NCBI GenBank assembly: GCA_951799425.1
Contig: OX637392.1
Location: forward strand, 37,731,593-37,795,592
Length of the DNA stretch: 64,000 nucleotides
From: Ilex aquifolium
Taxonomy: Eukaryota > Streptophyta > Magnoliopsida > Aquifoliales > Aquifoliaceae
Direction: 5' to 3'
A program made the translations under genes and the position numbers. The stretch's first letter is position 1, and the number at the start of each line of letters is the position of its first letter. This document shows positions 32,179 through 42,892 of the stretch, piece after piece. Below the pieces are notes generated by a model. It searched no databases and had not been told where the DNA came from. It was given only the letters and a program-made list of their open reading frames with translations.

Positions 32179-35100
32179 CAATCAATGATCAACGGCTCGG
32201 AAGTTTCATACGACCGAGCTAATGAGGGAAGCCCTAAAGTACCTTTAGGCACTGAAAAGGAAGCTACAGACCGAACAATTGAAGTTCTATCTAAAGTACC
32301 TTTAGATAAAGATGGTGATCCGGACAAGTACTTTCTATAGGAGCATCTCTTAGCTCCGAACAGCAAAAAGAACTTGTCTCCCTACTTAAAGAATATGCCG
32401 ACGTCTTCGCATGGAGCACCAGTGAAATGCCCGGCGTACCGTCCGAGTGTTGACCCGAGCTTCAAGCCAGTAAAGCAAAAGCTAAGAAGGTCGGCACCTC
32501 AACATCAAGAAGCGGTAAAAGAGGAAGTGACCCAATTACTCAAGTCTCAAACCATCAGAGAAGTGCAATATCTGACCTAGTTGTCGAACACAGTGGTAGT
32601 GAGCAAGAAAAATGGGAAATGGAGAGTCTGTGTGGACTTCACCGACCTCAACAAAGCCTGCCCGAAGGACAGTTTCCCTCTGCCTAAAATGGATCAGCTG
32701 GTTGATGCAACTGCCGGGCACGAGCAAATGAGCTTCTTAGATGCCTATAGAGGGTATCACCAAATCCCCCTTGCCGAAGAAGATCAAGAGAAGACTGCAT
32801 TCATAACTCCCGAAGGGACATACTGTTACAAGGTGATGCCCTTTGGGTTAAAGAATGCTGGAGCGACGTACCAAAGGTTGGTAACAAAGATGTTCTCGCA
32901 TATGATAGGCAACACCATAGAAGTCTACATAGACGACATGGTGGTGAAGAGTCGAAGGGCTAACAATCATTGTGCCGACCTGAAAGGTACTTTTGATGTT
33001 CTTCGAAGATTTAAAATGAAGTTAAATGCCTCAAAATGTGCCTTTGGGGTGGGCTCAGGAAAGTTCCTTGGTTTCCTGGTTACACACAGAGGTATAGAGG
33101 TAAATCCTAATCAGGTCAAAGCCATTGAAGAATTACAATCACCTCGGACCGTGAAGGAAGTACAAAGACTTACAGGGATGGCGGCTGCGCTCGGCAGATT
33201 CATATCCCGAGCCTCTGATAAGTGTAGACCATTTTTTTAGTCTATCAAGGGAAGGAAGGGAACACTTTGAAGTCAGGAATGTGAAGAAGCGTTTCTGAAT
33301 CTTAAGGCATACTTGGCCTCACCACCAATCCTATCAACACCGTTGCCCGAAGAAAGTCTGTTCCTCTATCTAGCAGTATCTGAAAACGCTGTGAGTCGAG
33401 CGCTGATGAGAAACGACCGTGAAAGATTAAGGCCTATTTATTATGTGAGCAAAATGCTCCTAGACGCAGAATCAAGGTACACACCATTGGAAAAGCTCGC
33501 CCTCGCACTAATTAGTTCGGCCAGGAAGCTCAGACACTATTTCCAGGGACATCAAATCACTGTGCTCACTGACCAACCGTTGAAATCCATTTTTCAAAAA
33601 GCCGATCTATCTGGACGCGTTGCCAAGTGGGCTGTTGAGCTCGGGGAGTTCGACATTTTATTTGAACCAAGGAAGGCGATCAAAGGAAAGGTAGTTGCTG
33701 ACTTCATTGCGGAATTCCAACCCAAAAATAACTTAGAACCATGTGACAAGGCAGACGATAATCAGATGTCGGAGCTCGGGGGCAAATGGACCCTATCTGT
33801 TGATGGGTCTTCTAACCAAAAGGGCGCAGGAATTGGCCTCATTCTAGTAAGTGCAGATGGCTGTGTCCTAGAAAAATCCATTAGACTCGGCTTCCACGCG
33901 TCAAATAACGAAGCCAAATATGAGGCCCTGATTGCCGGAGTGAGGCTTGCAACCGAGTTGGGGGCACCAAAGCTTCAAATATTCTCCGATTCACAGCCGG
34001 TTGTAAATCAGATAATAGGGGAGTATGCGGCTAAGGATGAAAGAATGATGGCATATCAGGCGATTGCCGAAAAAGAATTGAGCAAAATACCGGAGTACTC
34101 GATCCAGCAGATCGGAAGAGCAAGAAATTCGCATGCCGATGCCCTAGCTTCATTGGCTTCTGCCATTGATCAGGATACTGAACGAGCTCTCACAATTGAG
34201 TTCCAATCCGAGCCGAGTATCCAGCATACCAAGTTTGACGAAGTTTTGTGTAACGAAGCCGAACCATGCTGGATGGATCCAATCATTGCTTACCTAAAGA
34301 ATGGTGATTTACCAGAAGACAAGAAGGAGGGTCATAAGCTACGATTGACAGCAGCTAGGTATTGGTTATCTCCAAAAGACGAGCTTTATAGACGCTCATT
34401 TGGTGGCCCATACTTGAAATGTGTGCACCCGAGAATAGTCCCGGACTTCCTATCTGAAATTCATGAAGGAAGTTGTGGAGCTCATACAGGGGGGAGATCT
34501 TTGGCTCACCGAGCAATCTCCTAGGGTTTTTGGTGGCCATACATGCAGAAAGACGCCCAACAGTTTGTTAGGCGATGTGAAAAATGCCAGAAATTCTCAG
34601 CAATTCCAAGGAAACCATCACAGGAGTTACTTCCATTGGCGAGTCTGTGGCCATTTGCGCAGTGGGGGCTGGACATAGTGGGACCTCTACCTCGGGCCCC
34701 TAGCAATAAGAAGTACCTTCTAGTTGCCACTGATTATTTTAGCAAGTGGGTGGAAGCCGAGCCCCTAGCCAATATCAGAGACACTGATACAAGGAAATTT
34801 GTTTGGAGGAACATTATTACCAGGTACGGAATCCCGCATACACTTATCTCTGACAATGGCAAACAGTTCGATAGCAGTCCTTTCAAGGCTTTCTGTCAGC
34901 ACTATGGGATTCGGAATCACTATTCCACCCCGACCTATCCTCAAAGTAATGGGCAAGCAAAGATCTCCAACAAGACCATCTTGGATGGAGTCAAGAAAAG
35001 GTTAGAAGATGCCAAAGGGAGATGGGTAGAGGAGTTGCCTAGTGTTTTGTAGACGTACCGTACCACACCTCGGCGCTCCACTGGTGAAACCCCTTTTTCC

Positions 35101-35495
35101 CTAGCTTACGGAATGGAGGCAGTAATTCCTTTAGAGATCTGAGAACCGAACTGGTACAGAGCAATCATAATGACGAAACTATCACCCGAGATCTTGATCT
35201 AGCAGAGGAAAAAAGAGAGCGAGCAGCTATCACAATGGCTTCTTATCGGCATCAAATGGCCCGAGCCTACAACAAGAAGGTTATGCCTCGGTCTTTCGCG
35301 CTTGGGGATCTGGTCCTCAGACGAGTGATGGGGTCGGCAAAGGACCCAACACATGGAAAGCTTGGAGCGAACTGAGAAGGCTCATACAGGGTAACCCGAG
35401 TAGGGGGCAGTGGTTATTACGAGCTCGAGACCATGAATCATAGAGTTGTGCCACGCCCCTAGAACACCGCTAATTTGAGAAAGTTCTATTTCTAA
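32179..35495 (+). pseudogene. Pol of element C: RT, two RNase H domains, integrase; inactivated
   Basis: RT carries VMPFGLKNAGATYQRL and YIDD (32926-32937). A Ty3-type RNase H follows (near 33310-33700), then a second RNase H-like domain starting LSVDGSSNQKGAG (near 33790). Integrase has the zinc region (34470-34600), GLDIVGPLP and SDNGKQF. Damage includes a one-base loss near 32336, a shift near 32430, and stops at 32578, 33238, 34522, 35050, 35373 and 35460, plus a frameshift near 35140. The third integrase catalytic residue is lost, as the usual Glu codon of NGQAE is AAG (Lys) at 34960-34962. Most stops are explained by G:C to A:T changes in Trp or Gln codons. Confidence 0.92.
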
Positions 35496-36411
35496 AAAGT
35501 ACATTTTTAGATAAAACTCCGAAGTACCTTCGGAGAACTTAAGGGTGCCCATTAAGAGTTAGAAAAATGTTCCTCAAAAGTTTAGACAAGAATTGAAGTT
35601 ATTAATAAAATATTTTTTGGAGATTTTTCTGCGTATTCTACTTTTTACATACGTCCTACTGCTAAGGCAGGGAGGCAAAAAATCCTGATAGAAGTAACTA
35701 CTTAAATCAGGCGCAGCCACCCGATCTATTCTAGTCCCACAGCTAGGCATGACGATGTAAGCTGGTAAAGGGATGGATTGGAGACCAATAAGATTGGCAG
35801 GTCGGTGCGTGGTAGAGAAACTCTCTTAGATACCCAAGGGGACTATGAGTAACTCTACGAAGTAACCGAACTCTCTGAAACAGAGCCGAGCAAGAGCCAT
35901 AGCTTCAGAAGAGGTAAGAAATTTTCTAAGTGTTAAAGTCCCCACTGAGGGACCGAACTCTTTGAAGAAAGGCCGAGCAAGGGCCACAGCTTCAGAAGAG
36001 GTAAGAAATTTTCTAAAGTGTTAAAGTCCCCACTGAGGGACCGAACTCTTTGAAGAAAGGCCGAGTAAGGGCCATACCTTCAGAAGAGGTAAAGAATTTT
36101 CTAAGTGTTTAAGTCCCCACCAAGGGACCGAACTCTTTGAAGAAAGGCCGAGCAAGGGCCATAACTTCAGAAGAGGTAATTAAGTATTTTAGTCCCCACT
36201 AAGGGACCATACTCTATGAAGGCCGAGCAAGGGCCAAAACTTCAAAAGTTTAAATTATGTTGACATTTCCTAAGTGTTTAAAAGATCTGTTATAAGGGAC
36301 CGAGTTCTATGAATAAAGACGCAAGCAAAAATCTAAATCCGAAAGTCACTTGCATTAAAACTTCCAAAAAGATACAAGTTTCATTACATCAAAAACTGCA
36401 AAAAACTCTTT
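35496..36411. repeat. 87-88-bp tandem repeats between pol and the antisense gene (element C)
   Basis: Copies of a unit beginning CCGAACTCT start at about 35866, 35953, 36041 and 36128, with a degenerate further copy to about 36240. The unit contains GGCCGAGCAAGGGCC, an internal dyad. It has no sequence similarity by eye to the 55-bp repeats of A and B but occupies the same place, between the convergent 3' ends of pol and the antisense gene. Nothing else is seen in this stretch. Confidence 0.88.
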
Positions 36412-38360
36412 TCAAGTATTTTCAGGAGGCTGTGAAGAGCTAGGAAGGGAATGCTTAGAGTAGAGCTCTGAGGAAGATGGTACTCCAGCAGCAATCAGCA
36501 CGGCATGCCAACCCTTACTGAAATATACATCCTGCAGAGGAGGAATTTGGAGGGCCAAGTCACTTTCAGCTTTTTCAACTCCTTCATTATAAGCAGCATC
36601 TTCTCTTTCTTTCTCCTCGACCTTGTACTGCTCAAAGTCTTCCAATAAACTGGCATAATCAAGTTGGGCCTGGGAAAGTTCGACATTGGCTTCGTGCTCA
36701 GAATCCTTTAGCTGCCCAAACACAGTGCGAAGTTTCTGGTTCTCCTCTGTCAGGCTGTGGTTTTGAGCCCGCAGAGCCTTGACTTCGTCACAAAGCTTGG
36801 CATATTCTTCATCCACACTTTCCTTCTTTGCCAATGCTGAAGCTCGGGCATGGATGGCATCTTTCATAGCTCTGTCCTTCCTAACTATCCTAGCCCCCAC
36901 CTCATGAACTTTTTGTAAACCCTTATTAAAGGAAAGGGAGAGAAAAGACTTAGAGAAAACTGAAACGTTTCAGAAGAGCCAAACTGAGAAATAATGAACA
37001 CTTACCAGCATCATATGTTGAATAGCCTGTCGGGATACTTCATCATCAGTAAGGGCCTCATTCATGGCCAAATCCCGGGGCAAGATCACTCCTCTAGCAA
37101 GCCCCACTGCAACATTGAAGTCTTCAATGACAGAGTCCTTCAAGGTGATCTCTTTCTTTTTTGATCTAAGGACAGGACGGAAAGGAGCGTTGGTTGGTTT
37201 AGGAGAAGCACTCGCCTCGGCCTCACCAGTCCTTCGCCTTTTAGGAGCTGGGTCCTCGGCGAGCTCAAAAATCGAGTCATCTTCGGGTAGGGGAAATTGA
37301 GCAGAATTTGGAAGCTCCAACTCTTCTGGAATCAAAGTATCAATACTCTGAACTAGGTCTACTGCATCGCTGCTCGGAACGACATCATCAATTGAAGGTG
37401 CAGCCTCGGCGGGGACCTCGGTGTCAGTTTCATCCAGTACAGTTATTGAAGGTACGGCAGATGCAGGAGTAGGCTCGGTGATTCGGGTCGGCTCGACAGT
37501 GGATAGAAAATCCAAAAAATTCTTCACCGTCCTTCGGCCCGAGGCAGCCAGTGAAGTTTTCTTTTTTGCTCGGGGGGTCTGCTCCCGAGCTGCCTGAATT
37601 GCTTCTCGGTCCGCCGCCAAGCTATTATTGGGTCGATTTGGAACGATGATGAAGGATATGTAGGATAGAGTATACCCTAGCAGTGTATGTGCAGCTCGGC
37701 AAAACAGGGATTCATTAAAATCCCAAACCTTTCTGAGCTCGTCCATTTTCACGGCCGACTCAGGAATCCTGCCTTTTACCGTTTCACCTTCAAACAAAAG
37801 AAAATCTGTCAGAAAATAGCAGGATACTAAGATAACTTGGGTAAGTCAAAGTTTCAATTACCTGGAGAGCCTTCTTCGTAAGGACAGCGGTAAGACGGGG
37901 TAGCATCAGCAACGTATTCCCAGTTACCAGAAACAAACACTATATCGTTCTCATGCCATTTGTTGGAGTCTGGGAGATGAGTCACGAGGTAACGATCCTT
38001 CTTCCTCACAGCAAGATAGAAGTTATCTCTAGCTGGCTTCAGAATGTAACAGTACAGAATTTCCCACAAACCTAAGTTCAGGTTCAGAACCCTATTCAAA
38101 GCTGCTACGCCCATCACTATTCTGAAGAAGTTGGGGCAGCACTGGATAGGGCATAGCTTCGTTGCTGATAGAACCCAAAGAAGAAGGGGATCAAGTGGAA
38201 AACGGACTCCTCCTTCAGTGATCGTCCTCGTATAAATGGGAATTCTCTCCCTAGTACCGATCAACGGTTCATCCTTTTTAGCGACTTTCACCTCAACGTC
38301 ATCTGGGATGTTGTACTTAGTCTTGAAAGCTGGGACTTCAGAAGGTATGAGAGGAGCCAT
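36412..38360 (-). CDS. Antisense gene of element C: Transposase_28-like coiled-coil protein, 596 aa, three exons
   Basis: Exons, read on the minus strand, are 38360-37862, 37787-37006 and 36921-36412, separated by introns of 74 and 84 bases with GT/AG ends; phases join cleanly to give 597 codons with stop. The ATG at 38360 (MAPLIPSEVP) is the first in frame. Residues about 15-160 match the putative gypsy-type transposon family (YNIPDDVEV, GVRFPLDPLLLWVL, then NDIVFVSGNWEY). A low-complexity acidic and proline-rich middle with a PKRRR basic patch follows, then a long coiled coil in exon 3 and a Ser-rich tail. No stop interrupts it, unlike pol on the opposite strand. It is transcribed from the 3' LTR side toward pol. 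Its function is not known. Confidence 0.88.
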
Positions 38361-38591
38361 TGAAGAAGTAAAATGCAGAGAGATGCAGAGAGAAGGAAAA
38401 AGATGAAGTCTGAAGCTGAGAAGACAAAGTAGCAAAAGAAGAATAGAAATCGCTTATAAAAAGGGAGGGAATCCCAAAGGACAGCATTTAAATCAACCGC
38501 CAAAAGCAAAAGGGGATGTCCCAAAAAAGGCGTGAGCAATGATGAGACTAGAAGCAAAAAACGGCTGACAGACGAAAGGTGTCTGTCAGAC

Positions 38592-38607
38592 GTTTTTTGG
38601 GGGCAAA
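38592..38607 (+). other. Polypurine tract, element C
   Basis: GTTTTTTGGGGGCAAA abuts the 3' LTR. The GGGGGCAAA core is the priming tract; it resembles that of element B. Confidence 0.75.
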
Positions 38608-39274
38608 TGAAGGGGATGGCTCCCATTGTTACACGTGTGATGACATTAAAAGACATTAAATGAACCCACGTAAGGTTGACAAGACAGGGCACGTGACAAA
38701 GACATCAGCTGCTTAAACAAATGAACCTAGCCGAACTGACTAACGAGTTCGGAAAAGCATCAAAAGAGCTCGGCTTGTACCAAACCGAGTTGATCAATCA
38801 CTTCGGCAAACATTGAAGGTTTTCGTCCATCATTATAGCCGATCTGTTTGAAAGGATAAACAGAAGGATAGATATTCGCCTAAAACTTCGGCATTCAGAT
38901 AAGCGAATCCACAAAATTGTAGATACTAGAGAGAATTGCTGGAGAAATATCAACAACTTCCCAAACTAAACCACTGAATTAAAGGAAGGTGTGCCACCTT
39001 GAACCAAAAACCTCGGAAACCCTAATGAGGTAACGATCTATAAGAGGCATAAGGGACCAAGGGAAAAGGTACGCTAAACTCTCCCAGTCTTCTTGCATCT
39101 TATTCAATTCCATTACTGACTTAAGTATCGGAGTGCCTTCGATCGAAGCACTTCGATCTTGGGCAGTTTGTTCATTTTGTAGGAGGGAGATTGGGAAGCC
39201 AAGTTCAGAAAATATCACAGGAAATACCAATCCATCGTTCTAGTAGGGGGTGTTCACGTTTTTTGCCTCTTACA
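38608..39274 (+). repeat. 3' LTR of element C
   Basis: This 667-base LTR matches 29228-29894 with about 14 substitutions and no indels by hand count, and is followed by the TTTAG duplication. It may also supply the promoter region of the antisense gene. Confidence 0.96.
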
Positions 39275-40420
39275 TTTAGTATTACTCTCTTCCAGAAATC
39301 TATGTGTTTGGTCCTTCAGGGGCCAGGTTTATTCGGTCCTTTCTCGGGCCTATTCGGTTACTCTTCGGAGGCTAAGCTTACGTGGTCTTTGTTCAAAGGA
39401 TCAGTGACATATGTTATTAGCCTTTCTCATTGGATCTATTTGCCTTGGAAGGCGCCTCATGATTGTCTCATTCATGACTCAGCTATTATTATCCTTCTTT
39501 GGATTCTATTATGAGCGTATCTGTCAGGATTCAGCTATCTTCATCTTTCGGATTTGGCCTCTTAATAAGGCACTTTGTTATTGTACGGGTTGATGGGTTT
39601 CTTATGTGTTCATTGCTATTGCTCGGGCTTAGAACTGTCTATACCCTGGAGATGTCATCTATGGCACCAAGCAGATGCATTGTCTTGACTGTTGAGATAT
39701 CACTCATTGATCGTAGAATATCTGAGCTTCGCGTTTATTGATCCTGGTATTATGTTATAAGTGACAAGTATATTCGGACTCTACACGTGTCATTATCTAT
39801 TGAATTCGGGCTCCGTGCTCGCTTGACAGCATATAGTGGATTTTGGCATATCTCTTTCAAGTTGCATCTCGCCAAAAAAGGTGTGAATATTATCCCCAGA
39901 GACACGAGTATTCTACATAGCTTTCATCTTCTTCTGAATATTATAAGGAAATAAAAGCTGGGGGGCAGTTGACGGGACATTATTTATCAGGCGGGTCCAC
40001 CAACCCCACTCCCAAGGAAGGAGTATAAATGAGTTGACATATATCACAAAGGGGACATATTACAATAAATGTATAGCAGGTAATGAGTATTTTAGTAGGC
40101 TAGTCTATGCCTATCTCCCTACATGGACGGTTGTACATCATTGTAAGTGACTTTCTAATCTTCTATATATATATGGGTGAAGACCCAAGAAAGAGAGGGT
40201 TTGAAGGAAGAGCACCTTGGCTTTATACTTCACATACACACACATATATTAATTTTTTAGTTTATACACTTACCTATTCAGGTATTAATCGCAGTACTAA
40301 CTTAGGCATCGGAGGGGCCTCCCCTAGCTCAACGCCGGGGGTCCCTCTAACCTTTTTCTGCCTTACAGCTCATGGATTAGACGATACTCGAATACTAGGA
40401 GCGCACCTCGACATATTTCA
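39275..40420 (+). mobile_element. Element D fragment 3: 3' region, polypurine tract and 3' LTR (39971-40420)
   Basis: From 39280 the older sequence resumes with degenerate repeats of CGGTCC/TTCGGAGG type. A purine tract (AAAAGCTGGGGGGCAGT, ending 39970) is followed by a TG-starting block at 39971 that contains a TATATATATATGGG promoter-like site near 40163 and ends at about 40420 in TTTCA. This fits a plus-strand 3' LTR of about 450 bases. Its partner LTR is not in the window. The right boundary is placed where minus-strand LINE coding similarity starts. Confidence 0.6.
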
Positions 40421-40800
40421 ACTGTTGGCGAATTTTTACCCGTAAAATATTATAAGAGAAAGAGCACCGAAAGAATAGGTAGGTGGTCATGATCTTCAAC
40501 AGCATTATTGCATAGACAACATTCAGGATTTACATTTTAATTGTAAGCCTGAATTCTGTCCGTTGTATTCAACCTTTTCCTGATTGCCAGCCACAAAATA
40601 AAGCTCCATCAAGGAATAGAGTTGCTAAACCAAACCAAATGCTTCCAATCAATAACAGGAGCATCTACTCTAAATATATCTCTTGCAGAATCTACTGGGC
40701 AAACTCCATTTGAATTTGCAGAATCTACTGGGCAAACTCCATTTGAATTTGCAGAATCTACTGGGTAAACTCCATTTGGATTAGGGATCCGTAACACTAT
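40421..40800 (-). pseudogene. LINE relic: reverse transcriptase zinc-binding (zf-RVT) region
   Basis: The minus strand from about 40665 reads DWKHLVWFSNSIP, stop, WSFILWLAIRKRL, then CCLCNNAVEDHDHL and, after a 4-base duplication, FFRCSFS. This is the zinc-binding region that follows RT in plant non-LTR retrotransposons. Two stops and the frameshift make it dead. Upstream, 40685-40783 is a three-copy 33-base repeat in the same frame (11 residues, NGVCPVDSANS). The relic ends at the boundary with the element D LTR, which probably inserted into it. Confidence 0.75.
40685..40783. repeat. 33-bp minisatellite, three copies
   Basis: CAGAATCTACTGGGCAAACT and its following 13 bases repeat three times with one or two changes. 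The unit length is a multiple of three, so the LINE relic's frame is kept open across it. Confidence 0.9.
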
Positions 40801-41501
40801 ACATTAAGGTCCACTTTGAATGACACCAGAAAATTTGGTTGGGAATGGTAATTGCATTCCTAAATTCATAGACAACTATGCTTGGGTAGTTAATAAATCA
40901 GTAATTTACATTGGGAATAGTGGAATTAAATTCTCAATAATGGTGGGAATCTTAAACTCATCATCAATGGTTGTAATCTCAAACCCAACTTAATTGGTTA
41001 TTCTAAAAAAGAAAAAAAAAATCAAAATCAGACTCTTTCTCAAAATTTAGTTCATTGATAAAGTCAAGCGTTCTTCCTAAAATCAAGTTTCTTCTTAAAA
41101 TAAAGTTGATTACTAAAAATCCTAATGAAATATATATTCATTCATATAATAGAATATTGATGATATCAGATACTAAATAATAGAAACTACGATATTTGAA
41201 ATTCGGGTATCCCTTTCCTAGGAATGAAATACCCATTCCTGATTAAAATTACCGTTATCCAAATGAAGCATACCAGTTCAAGAATCCTTCAAAACCAACT
41301 CCAAACCATAAGTTTTGAAAGCGGACAAATCTCTTGATTACCTAGATCCTTTGTTGGTTAAAAATCTAATTTTCCAAATTTTGGTTCACTCGAATTATCT
41401 AAAGCATAGTAATATTAAGCATGTTGTTTGTTATCCTGATGCAAAATGAATTGAATGTTAACCGACCTGAATAGCTCAGCAGTGTATGACTGGCTCAGGA
41501 C
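40801..41501. other. AT-rich intergenic sequence
   Basis: No gene or clear repeat is seen. It may include further eroded LINE sequence upstream of the zinc-binding region, but no frame could be followed. Confidence 0.4.
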
Positions 41502-42892
41502 TAGGGATGGCAATGGACCGAAGCGGGGGCAGAGAGTGTAGTCTTCATTCCCGTACCCAGTTAAAAACACTTCATCTATCCCCGGTTCACCCCCATTAAC
41601 GGGTATAGCTTTCATCCCCATCCTCGTAAGCGGGTAAATTTGTAATCTCCGCCCCCGCCCCTACCTCAGCCTAAGCCTAAGCCAACATAATCCAAAATTC
41701 TAAATAAATCTAACATTCTAATTAATCCAACATAATTATAGAATATCATAACATAATTAAAAGGTTGTTATCTACAATATAATCCAACATAATATAATTA
41801 AAACTTTGTCTACAACATAATTCAACATAATATAATTAAAAATTTGTCTCCCATGTAAATCCAACACAACATCATGCAACACAATATAATGTAACATAAC
41901 ATAATCTAACATAAAAAAAAAACGAAGATCTAGGCCATGTTTGGTTAGCTTTCCGGAAACTGTTTTTTGTTCTCAAAATTTCAAAAACACTCAAAACCTA
42001 TTTGTTTAGCATTTTTGTTCTCAAAATTTTGAGAAAAAATGAGATTTGAGTCAAAGAAACAGAAAACAAATCTAGCTTGTTTTTAGAGTTTTCTTTGAAA
42101 ATTTTGAAAACAAGGAGAACAATTTTGGACTTTAATGATGTCTGCCTTTCGAGTCTCCTTAGCAGCAAATTTCTTCATTCCTTTTTTTTTTTAACTTCTT
42201 CCTCTCTCATAATATATAATATAATATATAAATATTATAATATAATATAAAATATTATATATTATAAAATATTATAATATAATATATATTAAAGTTTGGT
42301 TTATTGAATTTTTTTTATGAAATTATCAATCTAAAAATAACTTTCTTATATTTTTTTATTAATGTTTGAATTACTGTTCAAACATATATTTAGGCTGTCC
42401 AAACATGTTTTACTATTTTCTGTTCTGTAAAATTGTTTTTGAAATCATCTAACCAAACAAGTTTTTTATCTCAAAAAATATCAAAACCATTTTCTTAAAA
42501 CTCTTCTCAAAAACTGTTTTCGGATACCTGTTTTTGAAACGCAAACCAAACAGGCCCCTACATTTTTACAAGCTAAAAACATGAAAAAAAAAATCAAAAA
42601 ACAAAATAATTTTCAAAAGAAAAAATTATTTAATAATATGTAAATTTGTATTCACAACAACATGTATATATATATATAAAATAATAACAATAATAACGGG
42701 TAAAACGGGGCGGGGTCAAGGCGGGGCGGGGGTAAGTGTCAGTCCATCTCTGTCTTCATCCCCGCACGGGTTTATACGGGTATCTCTATGACTCCATATA
42801 CGTCCAACGTCCAATATATATGGTCCATCACCAGTCCAAACGGAGCAAATTTAAACGAATATCCACTTATACCCGGTCCACTGCCATCCCTA
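41502..42892. mobile_element. hAT-like non-autonomous terminal-inverted-repeat element
   Basis: The left end TAGGGATGGCAATGGACCG and the right end (reverse complement TAGGGATGGCAGTGGACCG) form imperfect terminal inverted repeats. Flanking 8-mers CTCAGGAC (41494-41501) and CTTTGAAC (42893-42900) match at five of eight positions, fitting an old 8-bp duplication. Subterminal regions are rich in CCCCGC/GCGGGG blocks. The interior has AACATAAT-type repeats and no coding capacity. A MITE is nested at 41933-42557. Confidence 0.65.
41933..42557. mobile_element. Nested MITE-like element
   Basis: The ends GGCCATGTTTGGTTAGC and (reversed) GGGGCCTGTTTGGTTTGC are inverted repeats, flanked by CTA on both sides (41930-41932 and 42558-42560). 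The 625-base interior is AT-rich, with a TA-rich dyad at 42215-42290. A TIR starting GGCCNTGTTTGG with a 3-bp duplication suggests a PIF/Harbinger-type MITE; this is tentative. Confidence 0.55.

Larger units (their letters stand above)
29228..39274 (+). mobile_element. Element C: full-length Tat-lineage LTR retrotransposon with an intact antisense gene
   Basis: LTRs of 667 bases lie at 29228-29894 and 38608-39274, flanked by the perfect duplication TTTAG (29223-29227 and 39275-39279). They differ at about 14 positions by hand count (about 97.9% identity). Internal order on the plus strand is primer-binding site, gag-protease, RT, two RNase H domains, integrase, 87-bp tandem repeats, then a three-exon gene on the minus strand and the polypurine tract. 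Gag-protease is a single open frame, while pol carries several stops and frameshifts. Confidence 0.97.

Noticed and set aside
40631..40797. NGVCPVDSANS repeat as a repetitive secreted peptide gene
   Set aside because: The frame continues directly into LINE zinc-binding sequence and ends at a stop there, so it is transposon debris.
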